Shown here: one piece after another, positions 52,991 to 62,802 of the stretch
Position numbering within the stretch: the stretch's first letter is position 1
Layout of the letters: every line of letters starts with the position of its first letter
Assembly (NCBI GenBank): GCA_003001975.1
Contig: PVUG01000002.1
Span: forward strand, 335,927-399,926
Reading direction: 5' to 3'
From: Martelella mediterranea
Lineage (GTDB): Bacteria; Pseudomonadota; Alphaproteobacteria; Rhizobiales; Rhizobiaceae
Length of the DNA: 64,000 nt
Translations under genes and position numbers: made by a program
Notes under the pieces: model-generated
What the model was told of the DNA's origin: nothing
What the model saw: only the letters and a program-made list of their open reading frames with translations
Database searches by the model: none

Positions 52991-54394
52991 TCATCGCTGC
53001 CGCCTGTCGCCGCTTCCCATGAGCGGCACAAACAGTACGAGACCTGCGACAAGAAAAACCAGCAGGCTTGCCATGCCGAGATTGGGCGAGTCGGTCCAGT
53101 CGGTCAGGATCGCAAAAGCGCCGGTCGCCAGAAAGCTGGTCATCCGGCCGGTCAGCGAGAACAGGCCGAAGAACCGGCCCGCTTCCTGCCGCGCAATCCG
53201 CGTTGCCAGAAAGGCGCGCGACCCCGCCTGAACCGGCCCGAAGGCCAGGCCGATCAACACGCCATAGGCCAGAAACGCCTTTTCCGCCCCGGCGGAAAAC
53301 AGGCCTGTTCCAGTTGACGGAGCGAAGCTCAGCAATCCGAAAAACGTTGCATCGCCTGTGGTCGAAACCACGCCGAGCGTCGCCGTGACCAGCATCAGGA
53401 GTGCAATCAGCACGACCGTGCCCGCATTGGCCTGACGGCTGAAACGCGAGGCGAAGAAACAGCCGAAGATCGCGGCAACGTTCAGAACAATCCCGAAAAT
53501 GCCGATCTCCATGGTCGACCAGCCGAACATGCCCGCTGCAAACGCCCCACCGAGAATGAGAATGCCGTTGACGCCGTCCATGTAAAGCATGCGGGCAATG
53601 AGAAAGCGGATCAGGACAGGCCGCCCTTTCAGCGCCATCAGGGTCGCCTTCAGGTCCGCGACCCCCTCCGCGACCGCCCTGCCGGCCGGTTTCAGCGGCG
53701 GCCGGTCGGGGGTAAAGACGAAGAAGGGCAGCAGGAAAACAATATACCAGCAGGCGGCAAGCGGGCCGGTCAGCCTTGCCGCTTCGCCCGTTAGCGGATC
53801 GAGCCCGAACAGCGGCGCTTTTCCGAGGATCGTCAGCCCGGTTTCTGGGTCGGCGGACAGGAACACCACCACCGCAATCAGGAAGACCATGCCGCCCAGA
53901 TAGCCGAGCCCCCAGGCATCGTTCGAAACGCGGTTCATCCGCTCGGGCCTGACGAGATGCGGCAGCATGGCATCGTTGAAGACGACGGAAAGCTCGGCCA
54001 TGACCGTTGCAGCGATGATCAGCACCGCCGGCCAGAAATAGCCGGCTCCCGGCGCCGCAAACCAGAGCAATGCAAGGCTTGCCGCCTGAATGACCGCCAT
54101 GGCCGCGATGAAACGCTTGTTGCGTCCGGCGGTATCCGAGAGCGCGCCGGCAAATGGCGCCGCGATTGCAACCAGAAGCCCGGCAATGGTGGCCGCATGG
54201 GCCCAGGCGGCCTGGCCGCGCACGGGATCGCTGCCCAGTTCGGACACGAAATACGGGCCGAAAATGAAGGTGACGATGACCGTGAAGAACGGCTGCGCTG
54301 CCCAGTCGAACAGCATCCAGCCCAACACGCCGACCCCACCTGCCGGTGGCGCGCCGGAAACCGGCCCGGCGTCTTTTTCCTGAAGAAGCGACAA
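52991..54394 (-). CDS. UMF1/Atg22-like MFS transporter
   Basis: About 467 residues with 11-12 hydrophobic segments, and the LGWMLFDWAAQPFFTVIVTFIFGPYF opening (read in pieces) that marks the UMF1/Atg22-like group of MFS proteins. Pieces such as LSDTAGRNKRF (loop 2-3 motif A), PHLVRPERMNRVSNDAWG and RFFGLFSLTGRMTSF support this. The start is a TTG: the one at 54394 lies 9 bases behind AGGGA, and another TTG at 54400 is closer. It probably exports an amino acid or another small molecule; substrate unknown. It is convergent with purH. Confidence 0.82.
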   Translation of the reverse strand: MSLLQEKDAGPVSGAPPAGGVGVLGWMLFDWAAQPFFTVIVTFIFGPYFVSELGSDPVRGQAAWAHAATIAGLLVAIAAPFAGALSDTAGRNKRFIAAMAVIQAASLALLWFAAPGAGYFWPAVLIIAATVMAELSVVFNDAMLPHLVRPERMNRVSNDAWGLGYLGGMVFLIAVVVFLSADPETGLTILGKAPLFGLDPLTGEAARLTGPLAACWYIVFLLPFFVFTPDRPPLKPAGRAVAEGVADLKATLMALKGRPVLIRFLIARMLYMDGVNGILILGGAFAAGMFGWSTMEIGIFGIVLNVAAIFGCFFASRFSRQANAGTVVLIALLMLVTATLGVVSTTGDATFFGLLSFAPSTGTGLFSAGAEKAFLAYGVLIGLAFGPVQAGSRAFLATRIARQEAGRFFGLFSLTGRMTSFLATGAFAILTDWTDSPNLGMASLLVFLVAGLVLFVPLMGSGDRRQR

Positions 54395-54461
54395 TTCCAA
54401 CCATCCCTGATGACCGGATGCAGATTGCGGCTTCTTTCACTTTTGTCAAACGCCGGCGGCG

Positions 54462-57400
54462 TCAGTTCATGTCGCGGGCCAGATCATTCAGCAACCCGGC
54501 CGCAACCATGGTCTTGGCAATGGATGGATCGCCGGAGCGGACCAACCGCTCGAGTTGCTCGGCAATCTGCAGCACCCGGGCCGAATGCGCCTCCTGCCAG
54601 GCCGCGACCGCATCCTCCGCATCGCCGCATTCGATGAGCGCATTGGCGGCCAGATCCCGACGGCTTGCCGAAATCTGGTCCATGGAGCGGGTCAGAGCCA
54701 GCGAATCGTAAAAATCATTCGGGTCCATGCGCGCGGCGATCGTCAGCAGCGGCGAAACGTGGAAAAGCCGGGTTACACTGAAATAGGCCCGGGCTGCCCG
54801 TTCCAGGCTCTGGCCGCTGCGGCCTGCAATCTGCAGCGCCTCCGGCACGAACATCATGCCGAGATGCCGGGCAAGACTTGCAGCAAGCGCATCGGGAACG
54901 CTCGCTTCCTTCCACCCCGCTTCCTGCTCCGACAACCATTCGGCCCGTGCATCCGGCAGAAGATCGCCGACACCGACCTCGAATGTGGCAAGAGCCTGTT
55001 TCAGCCGCCCGACCGCATCGGCGATGTCGCCTTCGGCAATGCCGTTGCGGATCAGAAGATGGGTCAGGATGCGGAAGAGATAACGCAATTGCGTGTAGAT
55101 CGCGTTTTGCGTCCGGCCGTCGATGCGGCCATCGAGTGCGTGAACGGACTGCCACAGTTTTTCCATGCCGAAGCCATCGCGGGCGATGATCGCGGCCTTG
55201 ACCACCTCGGCCGGCGTAGCAGCCGTGGTGTCGCAGGCACTGATGATGAATTCCGGCCCGCCGCGGTTGATCACATCGTTTGCCAGCCGCGTGGCAATGA
55301 TCTCGCGCCGCAGGCGATGTCCGCCGATATCGTCGGCATAGGCATCACGCATGCGCTCGGGGAAATAGCCGTAAAGCAGCGGCTCCATATAGGGATCGTC
55401 CGGCAGGTCGCTTTCAAGCAGCTGGTCGAACAGCACGATCTTCCCATAGGAAAGCAGCACGCCGATTTCCGCACGGGTCAGGCCCTGATCGGACTGCCGG
55501 CGCGAACGCAGCGCCTCGTCGTCGGGCAGGGTTTCGACGGTGCGGTCAAGATGACCATCCTTTTCCAGAACCTCCATCATCCGTGACAGGGACAGCATGC
55601 TCTGAAGGCCCGCCTCGCTGCTGAGCGAGATCGACAGCGTCTGCAGATAGTTGTTTTCCAGCACGATGCCGGCCACCGCCTCGGTCATTTCGGCAAGCAG
55701 GACGTCGCGGTCTTCACGCGTAAGCCGGCCGGCGCGCATCGCCGAGGCCAGCGCGATCTTGATATTGACCTCGACGTCGGAGCAATTGACGCCGGCGGAA
55801 TTGTCGATGGCGTCGGAATTGCAGCGGCCGCCCTTGAGGCCAAAGGCGATACGGCCCTTCTGGGTAACGCCAAGATTGGCGCCCTCGCCGATCACCCGCA
55901 CGCGCAGCTGCTCGGCATTGACCCTGATCGGATCATTGGCGCGGTCGCCGACCTCGGCATTGGTTTCGGTGCGCGCCTTGATATAGGTGCCGATGCCGCC
56001 GAACCAGAGCAGGTCGGCCTGGGCTTTCAGGATCGCGGCGATAATGTCGAAGGGGGTATATTCCCCTTCGGCAAGATCAATCGCGGCAGCGGCCTCGGGC
56101 GTCAGCCTGACCGCCTTTTCCTTGCGCGAAATGATCATGCCGCCCGGAGACAGCAGGCTTTGGTCGTAATCCTGCCAGCTTGAACGCGGCAGGTCGAACA
56201 GCCGCTTGCGCTCTGCAAAACCCTTTAGCGGGTCGGGATCCGGGTCGATGAAGATATCGCGGTGATCGAAGGCACCCACCAACCTGATCTGCTCGGACAG
56301 CAACATGCCGTTGCCGAACACATCGCCCGACATGTCGCCAACGCCGACAACGGTAAACGGCGTGGTCTGGATATCAATGTTCATTTCCCGGAAATGCCGT
56401 TTGACCGCTTCCCAGGCGCCGCGTGCGGTAATGCCCATCTTCTTGTGGTCATAGCCGGCTGAGCCACCCGAGGCGAAGGCGTCATCAAGCCAGAAATCGG
56501 CCTCCTGCGCCAGTGCGTTGGCGGTGTCGGAAAAGGTCGCCGTGCCCTTGTCGGCGGCAACCACGAAATAGGGATCGTCGTCATCCGAACACACCGTGTC
56601 CTGCGGCGGAATAACGTCACCATCCTCGATATTGTCGGTGATCGACAGCAGCGTGCGGATATAGCTCTTGTAGGCTTCGCGGCCGGCATTGAAGATTTCT
56701 TCGCGACTGCCGCCTGCCGGCAGGTTCTTCGGATAAAACCCGCCCTTGGCGCCCACCGGCACGATAACCGCGTTCTTGACCTGCTGCGCCTTGACCAGGC
56801 CGAGCACTTCCGTGCGGTAATCCTGTCCGCGATCCGACCAGCGCAGACCGCCGCGCGCGACCTTGCCGAAACGCAGATGCACACCCTCGACCTCGGGCCC
56901 ATAAAGGAAGATTTCGCGAAACGGTCGTGGTTCGGGCAGGATGGCAAGCGCGCGCGAGGCAAATTTGAAGGCGAGGTTCGGGCGCGGTGCGCCGTTTTCA
57001 TCGGTCTGGAAATAATTGGTGCGCAGCGTCGCATCCACAAGCTTGATGAACAGCCGCAGGATCCGGTCATCATCAAGGTTCGGCACGCCCTGCAGCCCCT
57101 CGGTGATGGTTCCGCGCGCGCTTTTCAGCCCCTCGGCACGTTCCTCGTCGGAAAGCGCGGGATCGAAAGCCGTGCGGAACATCAGGAAGATCGCGCGCGC
57201 AATCACGGGATAGAGGCAGAGCGACTGGGCAATATAGCCGGCCGTGAAGCTGAGGCCGGCCTGGCGCAGATAATGCGCATAGGCGCGCAGCACATTGGCC
57301 TGATCGACATTGAGACCGGCCAGCAGCACCAGCCGGTTGAAACTGTCATTGTCGACAGTGCCGGCAGACGCCGCGATGAACGCCTCTTCAAGGCGCGCAC

Positions 57401-59243
57401 TGTCCGCCTCGAGGTCGAAGACTACCGAACCATCGACCAGAAGCTCCATGTCGTGCAGGATGACATCAACCGGCTCTGTATTGTCCTTTTGCAGGGCAAG
57501 TTCGAATGTGCGTTCGGAAATCACGGTAAAGCCGAGATTTTCCAGAAGCGGCACGCGCCGCGAAAGCGCCAGCTGACCGCCGGCATGGAATATCTTCAGC
57601 CGCAATTCGTCGTCGTCCGCGCCGCTGCGATAAAAGGCGATGCGGAGGCCGCTTTCGGCAGCCGACGAAATCAGCTTCAGGTCGCCATAGGCATCTTCCG
57701 GCGAAAATGTCTCGTGATAGGCTTCATTGGCCTTCAGTTCCGGCGCGCCCAGACCGGCAAGCGCATTGAAGTGCTCCTCCCAGTCGGCAGCCAGCCTGGC
57801 GACTTCCGCTTCCAGCTCGGCCTGCGGCACATCGGGCGTTTTTTCCGTGCTGTGGCGGCCGATGATGATCTGCACCCGCGCCGAACGCCCCTCCGGGAAG
57901 GACGGGTAATAGGCGGAAACATGGCCCTGATAGACCTCGGCGAGATAATTCCCGACCTTCTCCCGCAGCCGGGAATCATAGAGATTGCGCGGAATATAGA
58001 CGAGAACCGAGACGAAACGGTCAAAACCGTCGATCCGGCTCAGAACACGGATACGCGGCCGCTCTGCAACATCCATGATCTGCTCGGCAAAATCCGTCAG
58101 CAGGGGAACAGGAACCTGAAACAGTTCGTCGCGCGGATAGGATTCCAGCGTATTCTGGAGCATGCGTCCGGCATGGCTTTTGGGTTCGAAGCCGAAATGA
58201 CGCGACACTTCGGCAAGTTTTGCCCTCAGAAGCGGAATGCGCGCAGCCGACTGGGTATAGGCTGTGAAGGTGAACAGCCCGACAATGCGAAGTTCGCCGA
58301 CGACCTCACCGTTTTCATTGAACCGTTTGACGCCGATATAATCCATATAGGTGCGACGATGGACGATCGACGTGGTATTGGCCTTGGTCACCAGCAGAAG
58401 TTCGGGCCCTTCCATGAAGGCGAGAATTTCAGGCGTTGTGACCACCGGCTTCGGTCCGCGGCGCAGAACCCGCATCTCGGGATCGGCAAGAATGCCGATG
58501 CTGGATCCCTTCACACGCTCGACCCGGCCCGGACCGTCTTCATGGGTGTAGATCAGTTCACGCATGCCGAGGAAGGTGAAATTGCCGTCGCGCAGCCACT
58601 CCAGAAAATGCCGGGTCTCCTCGCCCGCGGCCTTCAGGGCTTCCGGCACCCGGGTCTCGAGTTCGTCCATGGCGGTTTCGAGCTTTTCGAGCATGACCGG
58701 CCAGTCGTTGACGGCAAGACGGACATGGGCCAGCACATATTCAAGCCGTGATTTGAGCCGGGCGCGGGTATCGGGCGAAAGCGCTGCCACATGCACCTGC
58801 ACATGGCTGATGCGATCTTCCGGCACATGTTCGGTTTCCGCGGAAAACGCGACGATGGGCTTGCCGGGCGTGGCGATCAGGATCGGATGCACGGCCAACA
58901 GGATATCGGTCGTGAATTCGCCGATTTCGGCCATCACCGAATCATAGATGAACGGCATGTTGCGATCGGTAATCGCAATCACATCCGTTGCGATCTCCGG
59001 CGGCGCAGTGCCGGGAACAGGTCCGACGCTCACCCGCGCCGCACCGCCTTCGAACGCGCCAACCTCGCGCGCGGCAAAGATGGCCGAGGCTGCGAGCATA
59101 TCCGCATCGTAGCGGGCAAGGTCTTCGGGACTGGCCCGCTTGAACATGGAAAACGGGTTGATGAAGGGCGCATCGGCTGCGACAGCCGCCTTCTCGGCAG
59201 CCTCCATCAGGCTCTTGCGCATCTGGTCGGCTTTGTTTTCCAT
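54462..59243 (-). CDS. gdhB: NAD-dependent glutamate dehydrogenase, large type
   Basis: A 1593-residue NAD-GDH of the 180-kDa class. The catalytic core (about 800-1150) contains RGGLRWSDRGQDYRTEVLGLVKAQQVKNAVIVP, GAKGGFYPKNLP, the nucleotide-binding AGYDHKKMGIT and VGVGDMSGDVFGNGMLLS. A long N-terminal region with ACT-like segments (LVTKANTTSIVHRR, VSVLVYIPRNLYDS) and a C-terminal domain flank the core, as is usual in this class. The enzyme oxidises glutamate to 2-oxoglutarate and ammonia. GGAGGAAAC precedes the ATG. It is divergent from the pyridoxal kinase gene. Confidence 0.96.
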   Translation of the reverse strand: MENKADQMRKSLMEAAEKAAVAADAPFINPFSMFKRASPEDLARYDADMLAASAIFAAREVGAFEGGAARVSVGPVPGTAPPEIATDVIAITDRNMPFIYDSVMAEIGEFTTDILLAVHPILIATPGKPIVAFSAETEHVPEDRISHVQVHVAALSPDTRARLKSRLEYVLAHVRLAVNDWPVMLEKLETAMDELETRVPEALKAAGEETRHFLEWLRDGNFTFLGMRELIYTHEDGPGRVERVKGSSIGILADPEMRVLRRGPKPVVTTPEILAFMEGPELLLVTKANTTSIVHRRTYMDYIGVKRFNENGEVVGELRIVGLFTFTAYTQSAARIPLLRAKLAEVSRHFGFEPKSHAGRMLQNTLESYPRDELFQVPVPLLTDFAEQIMDVAERPRIRVLSRIDGFDRFVSVLVYIPRNLYDSRLREKVGNYLAEVYQGHVSAYYPSFPEGRSARVQIIIGRHSTEKTPDVPQAELEAEVARLAADWEEHFNALAGLGAPELKANEAYHETFSPEDAYGDLKLISSAAESGLRIAFYRSGADDDELRLKIFHAGGQLALSRRVPLLENLGFTVISERTFELALQKDNTEPVDVILHDMELLVDGSVVFDLEADSARLEEAFIAASAGTVDNDSFNRLVLLAGLNVDQANVLRAYAHYLRQAGLSFTAGYIAQSLCLYPVIARAIFLMFRTAFDPALSDEERAEGLKSARGTITEGLQGVPNLDDDRILRLFIKLVDATLRTNYFQTDENGAPRPNLAFKFASRALAILPEPRPFREIFLYGPEVEGVHLRFGKVARGGLRWSDRGQDYRTEVLGLVKAQQVKNAVIVPVGAKGGFYPKNLPAGGSREEIFNAGREAYKSYIRTLLSITDNIEDGDVIPPQDTVCSDDDDPYFVVAADKGTATFSDTANALAQEADFWLDDAFASGGSAGYDHKKMGITARGAWEAVKRHFREMNIDIQTTPFTVVGVGDMSGDVFGNGMLLSEQIRLVGAFDHRDIFIDPDPDPLKGFAERKRLFDLPRSSWQDYDQSLLSPGGMIISRKEKAVRLTPEAAAAIDLAEGEYTPFDIIAAILKAQADLLWFGGIGTYIKARTETNAEVGDRANDPIRVNAEQLRVRVIGEGANLGVTQKGRIAFGLKGGRCNSDAIDNSAGVNCSDVEVNIKIALASAMRAGRLTREDRDVLLAEMTEAVAGIVLENNYLQTLSISLSSEAGLQSMLSLSRMMEVLEKDGHLDRTVETLPDDEALRSRRQSDQGLTRAEIGVLLSYGKIVLFDQLLESDLPDDPYMEPLLYGYFPERMRDAYADDIGGHRLRREIIATRLANDVINRGGPEFIISACDTTAATPAEVVKAAIIARDGFGMEKLWQSVHALDGRIDGRTQNAIYTQLRYLFRILTHLLIRNGIAEGDIADAVGRLKQALATFEVGVGDLLPDARAEWLSEQEAGWKEASVPDALAASLARHLGMMFVPEALQIAGRSGQSLERAARAYFSVTRLFHVSPLLTIAARMDPNDFYDSLALTRSMDQISASRRDLAANALIECGDAEDAVAAWQEAHSARVLQIAEQLERLVRSGDPSIAKTMVAAGLLNDLARDMN

Positions 59244-59463
59244 GTTTCCTCCAGCATGTTCTTGTCGCGACGGCGCGCGCGAGGCGGCATTTTCCCTGCC
59301 GCTTTGTCTTCCGCGCCGTCCGTTCTATAACGTTGCCGTCACAACACTGGCTTGACAACGTCCTCCAACAGACGATTTAGAGCTTAATTGTGGCCGATGG
59401 CAAAGTTTTTCCACTTTCCTTATCGCGCAGGTTGCAAAACCAAAAACAGCACCAGGACATGAA

Positions 59464-60339
59464 ATGACAGCAGAAACCGGCGCAGTCATCGCCATTTCCA
59501 GCCACGTGATGCGCGGCGCCGTCGGCAACCGGGCCATTGTCTTCGCACTTGAAACGCTCGGGCTGAACATATGGTCCGTCCCCACCATCGTCATGCCCTA
59601 CCATCCCGGCCATGGCCCGTCCACCCGACTGAAATTCGATGACGGTGGCTTCACCAAAGCGCTGAACGACCTTGCGACAAGCCGTTGGCGCGGCGAGGTG
59701 AGCGCCGTCATCAGCGGCTATCTTGCCGATCCGCGACAGGCTGCAGCCATCGCCACACTTGTACGGACCCTAAAGGCCGACAACCCCGATCTGATCTATC
59801 TCTGCGACCCGGTTTGCGGCGATGAAAACGGGCTTTACGTGGCAGAGGAAACCGCTGCCGCCATGCGCGATGAACTTCTGCCCCTGGCCGATATTGCCAC
59901 GCCCAACCGCTTCGAGCTGTCCTGGCTGACGGGCCGTGAGATTGCCGACAACGCTGCCGCAATCGATGCAGCGCTCGCCCTGGGGCCATCGGCGGTGGTG
60001 GTCACTTCTGCTGAGGCGATGCTCCGCGATGGCGTGGCAGCCCTTTATGTCGATCAGCGACAGGCCGTTCTTGCCGAGCACACCCGGCTTAAAAACCCGC
60101 CGAACGGGCTGGGCGACCTGTTTTCCGCACTATTTCTCGCCGCCCGGCTTGCCGCAATCCCCCCTGCCGAGGCCCTGGAGCGGGCGACGGCTTCAGTTTA
60201 TGAAATCCTCGCCCGCGCCGTGCGCGAAGGCGCCGACGAGTTGCGGCTGGAACGCAATACCGCAAGTTTCAGCGCGCCCTTTGCAAAAGTTGGCCTGCGT
60301 CAATTGATGCATCCCGCGCGGCGACGTAAAAGAAGCTGA
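59464..60339 (+). CDS. pdxY: Pyridoxal kinase
   Basis: About 291 residues of the PfkB/ribokinase superfamily in its pyridoxal kinase form. Features include ISSHVMRGAVGNRAI, VPTIVMPYHPGHG, YLCDPVCGDENGLYV and the C-terminal PNGLGDLFSALFLA, the GxGD catalytic anion hole. It phosphorylates pyridoxal, pyridoxine or pyridoxamine in the salvage pathway. No strong Shine-Dalgarno is seen before the ATG. It precedes the carbonic anhydrase gene by 38 bases and is probably co-transcribed with it. Confidence 0.93.
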   Translation: MTAETGAVIAISSHVMRGAVGNRAIVFALETLGLNIWSVPTIVMPYHPGHGPSTRLKFDDGGFTKALNDLATSRWRGEVSAVISGYLADPRQAAAIATLVRTLKADNPDLIYLCDPVCGDENGLYVAEETAAAMRDELLPLADIATPNRFELSWLTGREIADNAAAIDAALALGPSAVVVTSAEAMLRDGVAALYVDQRQAVLAEHTRLKNPPNGLGDLFSALFLAARLAAIPPAEALERATASVYEILARAVREGADELRLERNTASFSAPFAKVGLRQLMHPARRRKRS

Positions 60340-60377
60340 TAAAAGACGATGCGCAAAAGCATGAAGGACGAATGACA

Positions 60378-61016
60378 ATGGACGCGTTTCCCAAATCCCT
60401 TCTCGATGGCTACAAGAGCTTCATGTCCGGACGCTATGTCGAGGAAAGTGCCCGCTACCGGACGCTGGCCCAGGAAGGGCAGAAACCGCAGACCATGATG
60501 ATTGCGTGCTGCGATTCCCGCGCCGCGCCCGAAATGATCTTCAATGCGCGCCCCGGTGAGCTGTTCGTGGTCCGCAATGTCGCGAATATGGTTCCACCCT
60601 ATGAGCCGGACGGGCAATATCACGGCACATCCGCCGCGCTTGAATTTGCCGTTGAAGGGCTGAAGGTGAAGAACATCGTGGTGCTCGGGCACGGGCGCTG
60701 CGGGGGCATCCACGCAGCCCTTTCGCCGGATGCCGAACCGCTGTCTCCCGGCGATTTCATCGGCAAGTGGACCACCCTTTTGAAACCGGCCGCCGAGCAG
60801 ATCAATTCGAATTCCAACATGACCCACGGGGAGCGGCAGACCGCGCTCGAGCGCATCTCGATCCGCAATTCGATCGCCAATCTGCGCTCCTTCCCCAATG
60901 TTGCGGCGGCGGAAAAACAGGGCAAGCTGAAGCTCTGTGGCGCCTGGTTCGACATTTCCAGCGGCGAATTGTGGGTGATGGACGCAAAGTCAGGCGATTT
61001 CAGCCGCCCCGAGTAA
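60378..61016 (+). CDS. Beta-type carbonic anhydrase
   Basis: About 212 residues. The zinc site is visible: CCDSRAAPEMIF (Cys and Asp) and LGHGRCGG (His and Cys), as in beta-class enzymes. It hydrates CO2 to bicarbonate in the cytoplasm. The ATG at 60378 lies 9 bases behind AAGGA and is preferred to one two codons earlier. A terminator follows the stop. Confidence 0.94.
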   Translation: MDAFPKSLLDGYKSFMSGRYVEESARYRTLAQEGQKPQTMMIACCDSRAAPEMIFNARPGELFVVRNVANMVPPYEPDGQYHGTSAALEFAVEGLKVKNIVVLGHGRCGGIHAALSPDAEPLSPGDFIGKWTTLLKPAAEQINSNSNMTHGERQTALERISIRNSIANLRSFPNVAAAEKQGKLKLCGAWFDISSGELWVMDAKSGDFSRPE

Positions 61017-61021
61017 TGCCA

Positions 61022-61053
61022 AACCCCGCCGGCTTCACCGCGCGGGGTTTTCA
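61022..61053 (+). terminator. Terminator after the carbonic anhydrase gene
   Basis: Stem AACCCCGC/GCGGGGTT with a 12-base loop followed by TTTTC. It lies 6 bases after the stop, and between the convergent carbonic anhydrase and peptidase genes. Confidence 0.8.
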
Positions 61054-61079
61054 AGTCTTCGGGCTTCGAACCGGCGGTC

Positions 61080-61520
61080 TCAGCGCCGCACGTCGTCTTC
61101 GTCCGCGCTTTCCTCGATCCGCTGCATATCGTCATCCGACAGGCCGAAATGGTGCCCGATCTCATGGATCAGGACATGGGTGACGATGTCGCCGAGCGTC
61201 TCCTCGTTTTCCGCCCAGTAGTCGAGGATCGGACGGCGATAGAGGGTGATGCGGTTGACCATCTCTCCGGTTTCCATGGTGAACCGCTCGGAAATGCCGC
61301 GCCCTTCGAACAGGCCCAGCAGATCGAAGGGCGTTTCCAGCGCCATATCCTCGAACACATCGTCGCTCGGGAAATCGGCGATGTCGACAACGAGATCACC
61401 GGTCAGCGCACGAAACGGCTCGGGCAGCCTGGCATAGGCCTCGATTGCAAGCGACTCGATGGCCGCAAGACTCGGGGCGTGGCGGCCCTGCCAGTCTTCA
61501 CTTTTGTTCATACGCGCCAT
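61080..61520 (-). CDS. Zincin-like metallopeptidase family protein
   Basis: A 146-residue protein with the zinc motif HEIGHHFGLSDDDM near the C-terminus, the DUF1025/metallopeptidase family. The family has an HExxH zinc site but a known substrate is lacking. The ATG at 61520 has AAGGAG at good spacing; the open frame upstream has no family match. It is minus-strand and convergent with the carbonic anhydrase gene. The acidic C-terminus (ESADEDDVRR) may be flexible. Confidence 0.9.
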   Translation of the reverse strand: MARMNKSEDWQGRHAPSLAAIESLAIEAYARLPEPFRALTGDLVVDIADFPSDDVFEDMALETPFDLLGLFEGRGISERFTMETGEMVNRITLYRRPILDYWAENEETLGDIVTHVLIHEIGHHFGLSDDDMQRIEESADEDDVRR

Positions 61521-61861
61521 TTCTGCTCCTTCGTCGGGCCCATATAGGCCTTTTTGACACGCATTTCGAGAAAAGAATGGCGCTGCGCCGCGCCGAAACA
61601 GCGCAAACCTGCCCTTGCCGCGCAATGCGAAACGCAGCGCCCGCCGAAAAAGCGTATCCCGCCGTGGCGAAGAGCCGACAAACAGCCGGTTTCCGGCCGC
61701 GCCCGGGCCGCCTGAAACTCCGCGCAAAATTGCGCCGAACCTGCTTGACACTGCCTGCACGAGGCCCTAATAACGCCCCGTCCCGCGCGGTGCATAACGG
61801 TTCGGGCGCATGGTCTTCCACACCGCGTCGCTAGATGCGTTTCCCGTGCAAGACCTTGGTT
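61521..61861. other. 341-base gap before tRNA-Met
   Basis: No coding gene is supported here: the open frames read as Arg-rich, low-complexity shadows of high-GC DNA. A good promoter for the tRNA lies at 61745-61773. The rest shows no repeat or site I can assign. Confidence 0.6.
61745..61773 (+). promoter_or_regulatory. Promoter of tRNA-Met
   Basis: TTGACA (61745-61750) and TAATAA (61768-61773) are 17 bases apart, 88 bases upstream of the mature tRNA. Near-consensus and well placed. Confidence 0.75.
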
Positions 61862-61938
61862 GGCGGAGTAGCTCAGTAGGTTAGAGCAGAGGAATCATAA
61901 TCCTTGTGTCGGGGGTTCAAATCCCTCCTCCGCTACCA
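61862..61938 (+). tRNA. tRNA-Met (CAU anticodon)
   Basis: A 77-base tRNA with encoded CCA: acceptor stem GGCGGAG/CTCCGCT (first pair G-U), D-loop, anticodon stem GAGGA/TCCTT-type with the loop ATCATAA (anticodon CAT), and a T-arm GGGGGTTCAAATCCCTC. The acceptor starts G-G and lacks the initiator features, so it is the elongator form, although CAT could in principle be modified for isoleucine. Foreign DNA appears to begin directly behind it. Confidence 0.97.
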
Positions 61939-62012
61939 ACTCTCATTGATTTTGCTGATAAATTTACAGAAACGGCGATTCTACCCACAATCTACCCCAA
62001 GCCGAACGAAGT

Positions 62013-62802
62013 TCAGGCGGGCACAAGATTGGCGATGCGCGCGGCGGGCCAGTTGTAACCGGACGTGCTGAACGCGCGACGTGACGACACCTTTATCAAC
62101 AGGTCTTCGGCCCCGAATGGCCCGTCTAAGGTAAGTTCCTTGAAGCGTTTGGAATACTTCCAGAACCCGCCGCCGTAGTTTTCTTCGCCACCTTCTGAAT
62201 ACCACGTCGTTTCTTCGACGTAGGTTTGGTGCCCTGCGAGACGACCTAGCCAAAACGCCTTGTCTTTCGGGTCGTACATCCACATGCCGTTCTTGCCGTT
62301 GAAACCGTGAACCCACCGTTCGAAGGTGCGAGGCGAGTAACGCTCGATAAACCAGCCGCCGTGTCGTGGCACGCCTTCATCCCAAACGTTCGACTTGAGG
62401 AAGAGTATCCAGATTTGAGCGATGCCCGCACTCGCATATGACGAAGCTCGCCGCTCGATCTCGTTGAGACCTATCGACGTGTGTTGCAGTTGGAACGCGA
62501 TTTGAAGCCCCTTCGGCGACCACGCCATAACGTCGGCGCGGCGGTCGCCCGGCAAGGTGTTGACGATGAATTCAACTTCCGCCCGTAGCCCGCACGCCTT
62601 GAGCGCGTCCAACACGATAACCTTTGCTTCCATATGGGCGCGCGTCTCGCCTGTCGTCCAAGTGCAGTCTGTCGGCGGTTTGTGCGCGAAGTGGTAAACG
62701 ACCTTCCGGCCCTTCTTAAGCACGACCTCGCCACGGCACTTCGGTCAATGATAGGTCGGCCCGCGTTCGGCAGAAAATGCGTCGATACGGCACCGCTCAG
62801 AT
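62013..62802 (-). pseudogene. CoiA-like competence nuclease gene, broken
   Basis: The main open part (62013-62723, from a GTG) encodes 236 residues with CoiA features: KKGRKVVYHFAHKP, then the nuclease core HMEAK, RADVMAWSP and IAFQLQHTS. Upstream in the same frame the sequence reads DAFSAERGPTYH, then TGA (62745-62747), then PKC. The family has CPxC here, so the TGA replaces the first cysteine codon (TGT or TGC) of the zinc ribbon. The frame stops being CoiA-like at about 62802, where an IS256-family element begins. The gene is thus interrupted twice. The GTG restart could still yield a protein lacking the zinc ribbon. CoiA-like proteins process incoming DNA in natural transformation, but stand-alone relatives also occur in mobile DNA. 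Confidence 0.75.

Noticed and set aside
56877..58751. 624-codon open frame on the plus strand
   Set aside because: Antisense to the glutamate dehydrogenase gene and has no domain or ribosome-binding site.
62745..62747. Selenocysteine insertion at the CoiA TGA
   Set aside because: No SECIS-like structure was recognised after the codon and the residue is a zinc ligand in relatives; a nonsense mutation is simpler. Kept only as a remote option in the findings.
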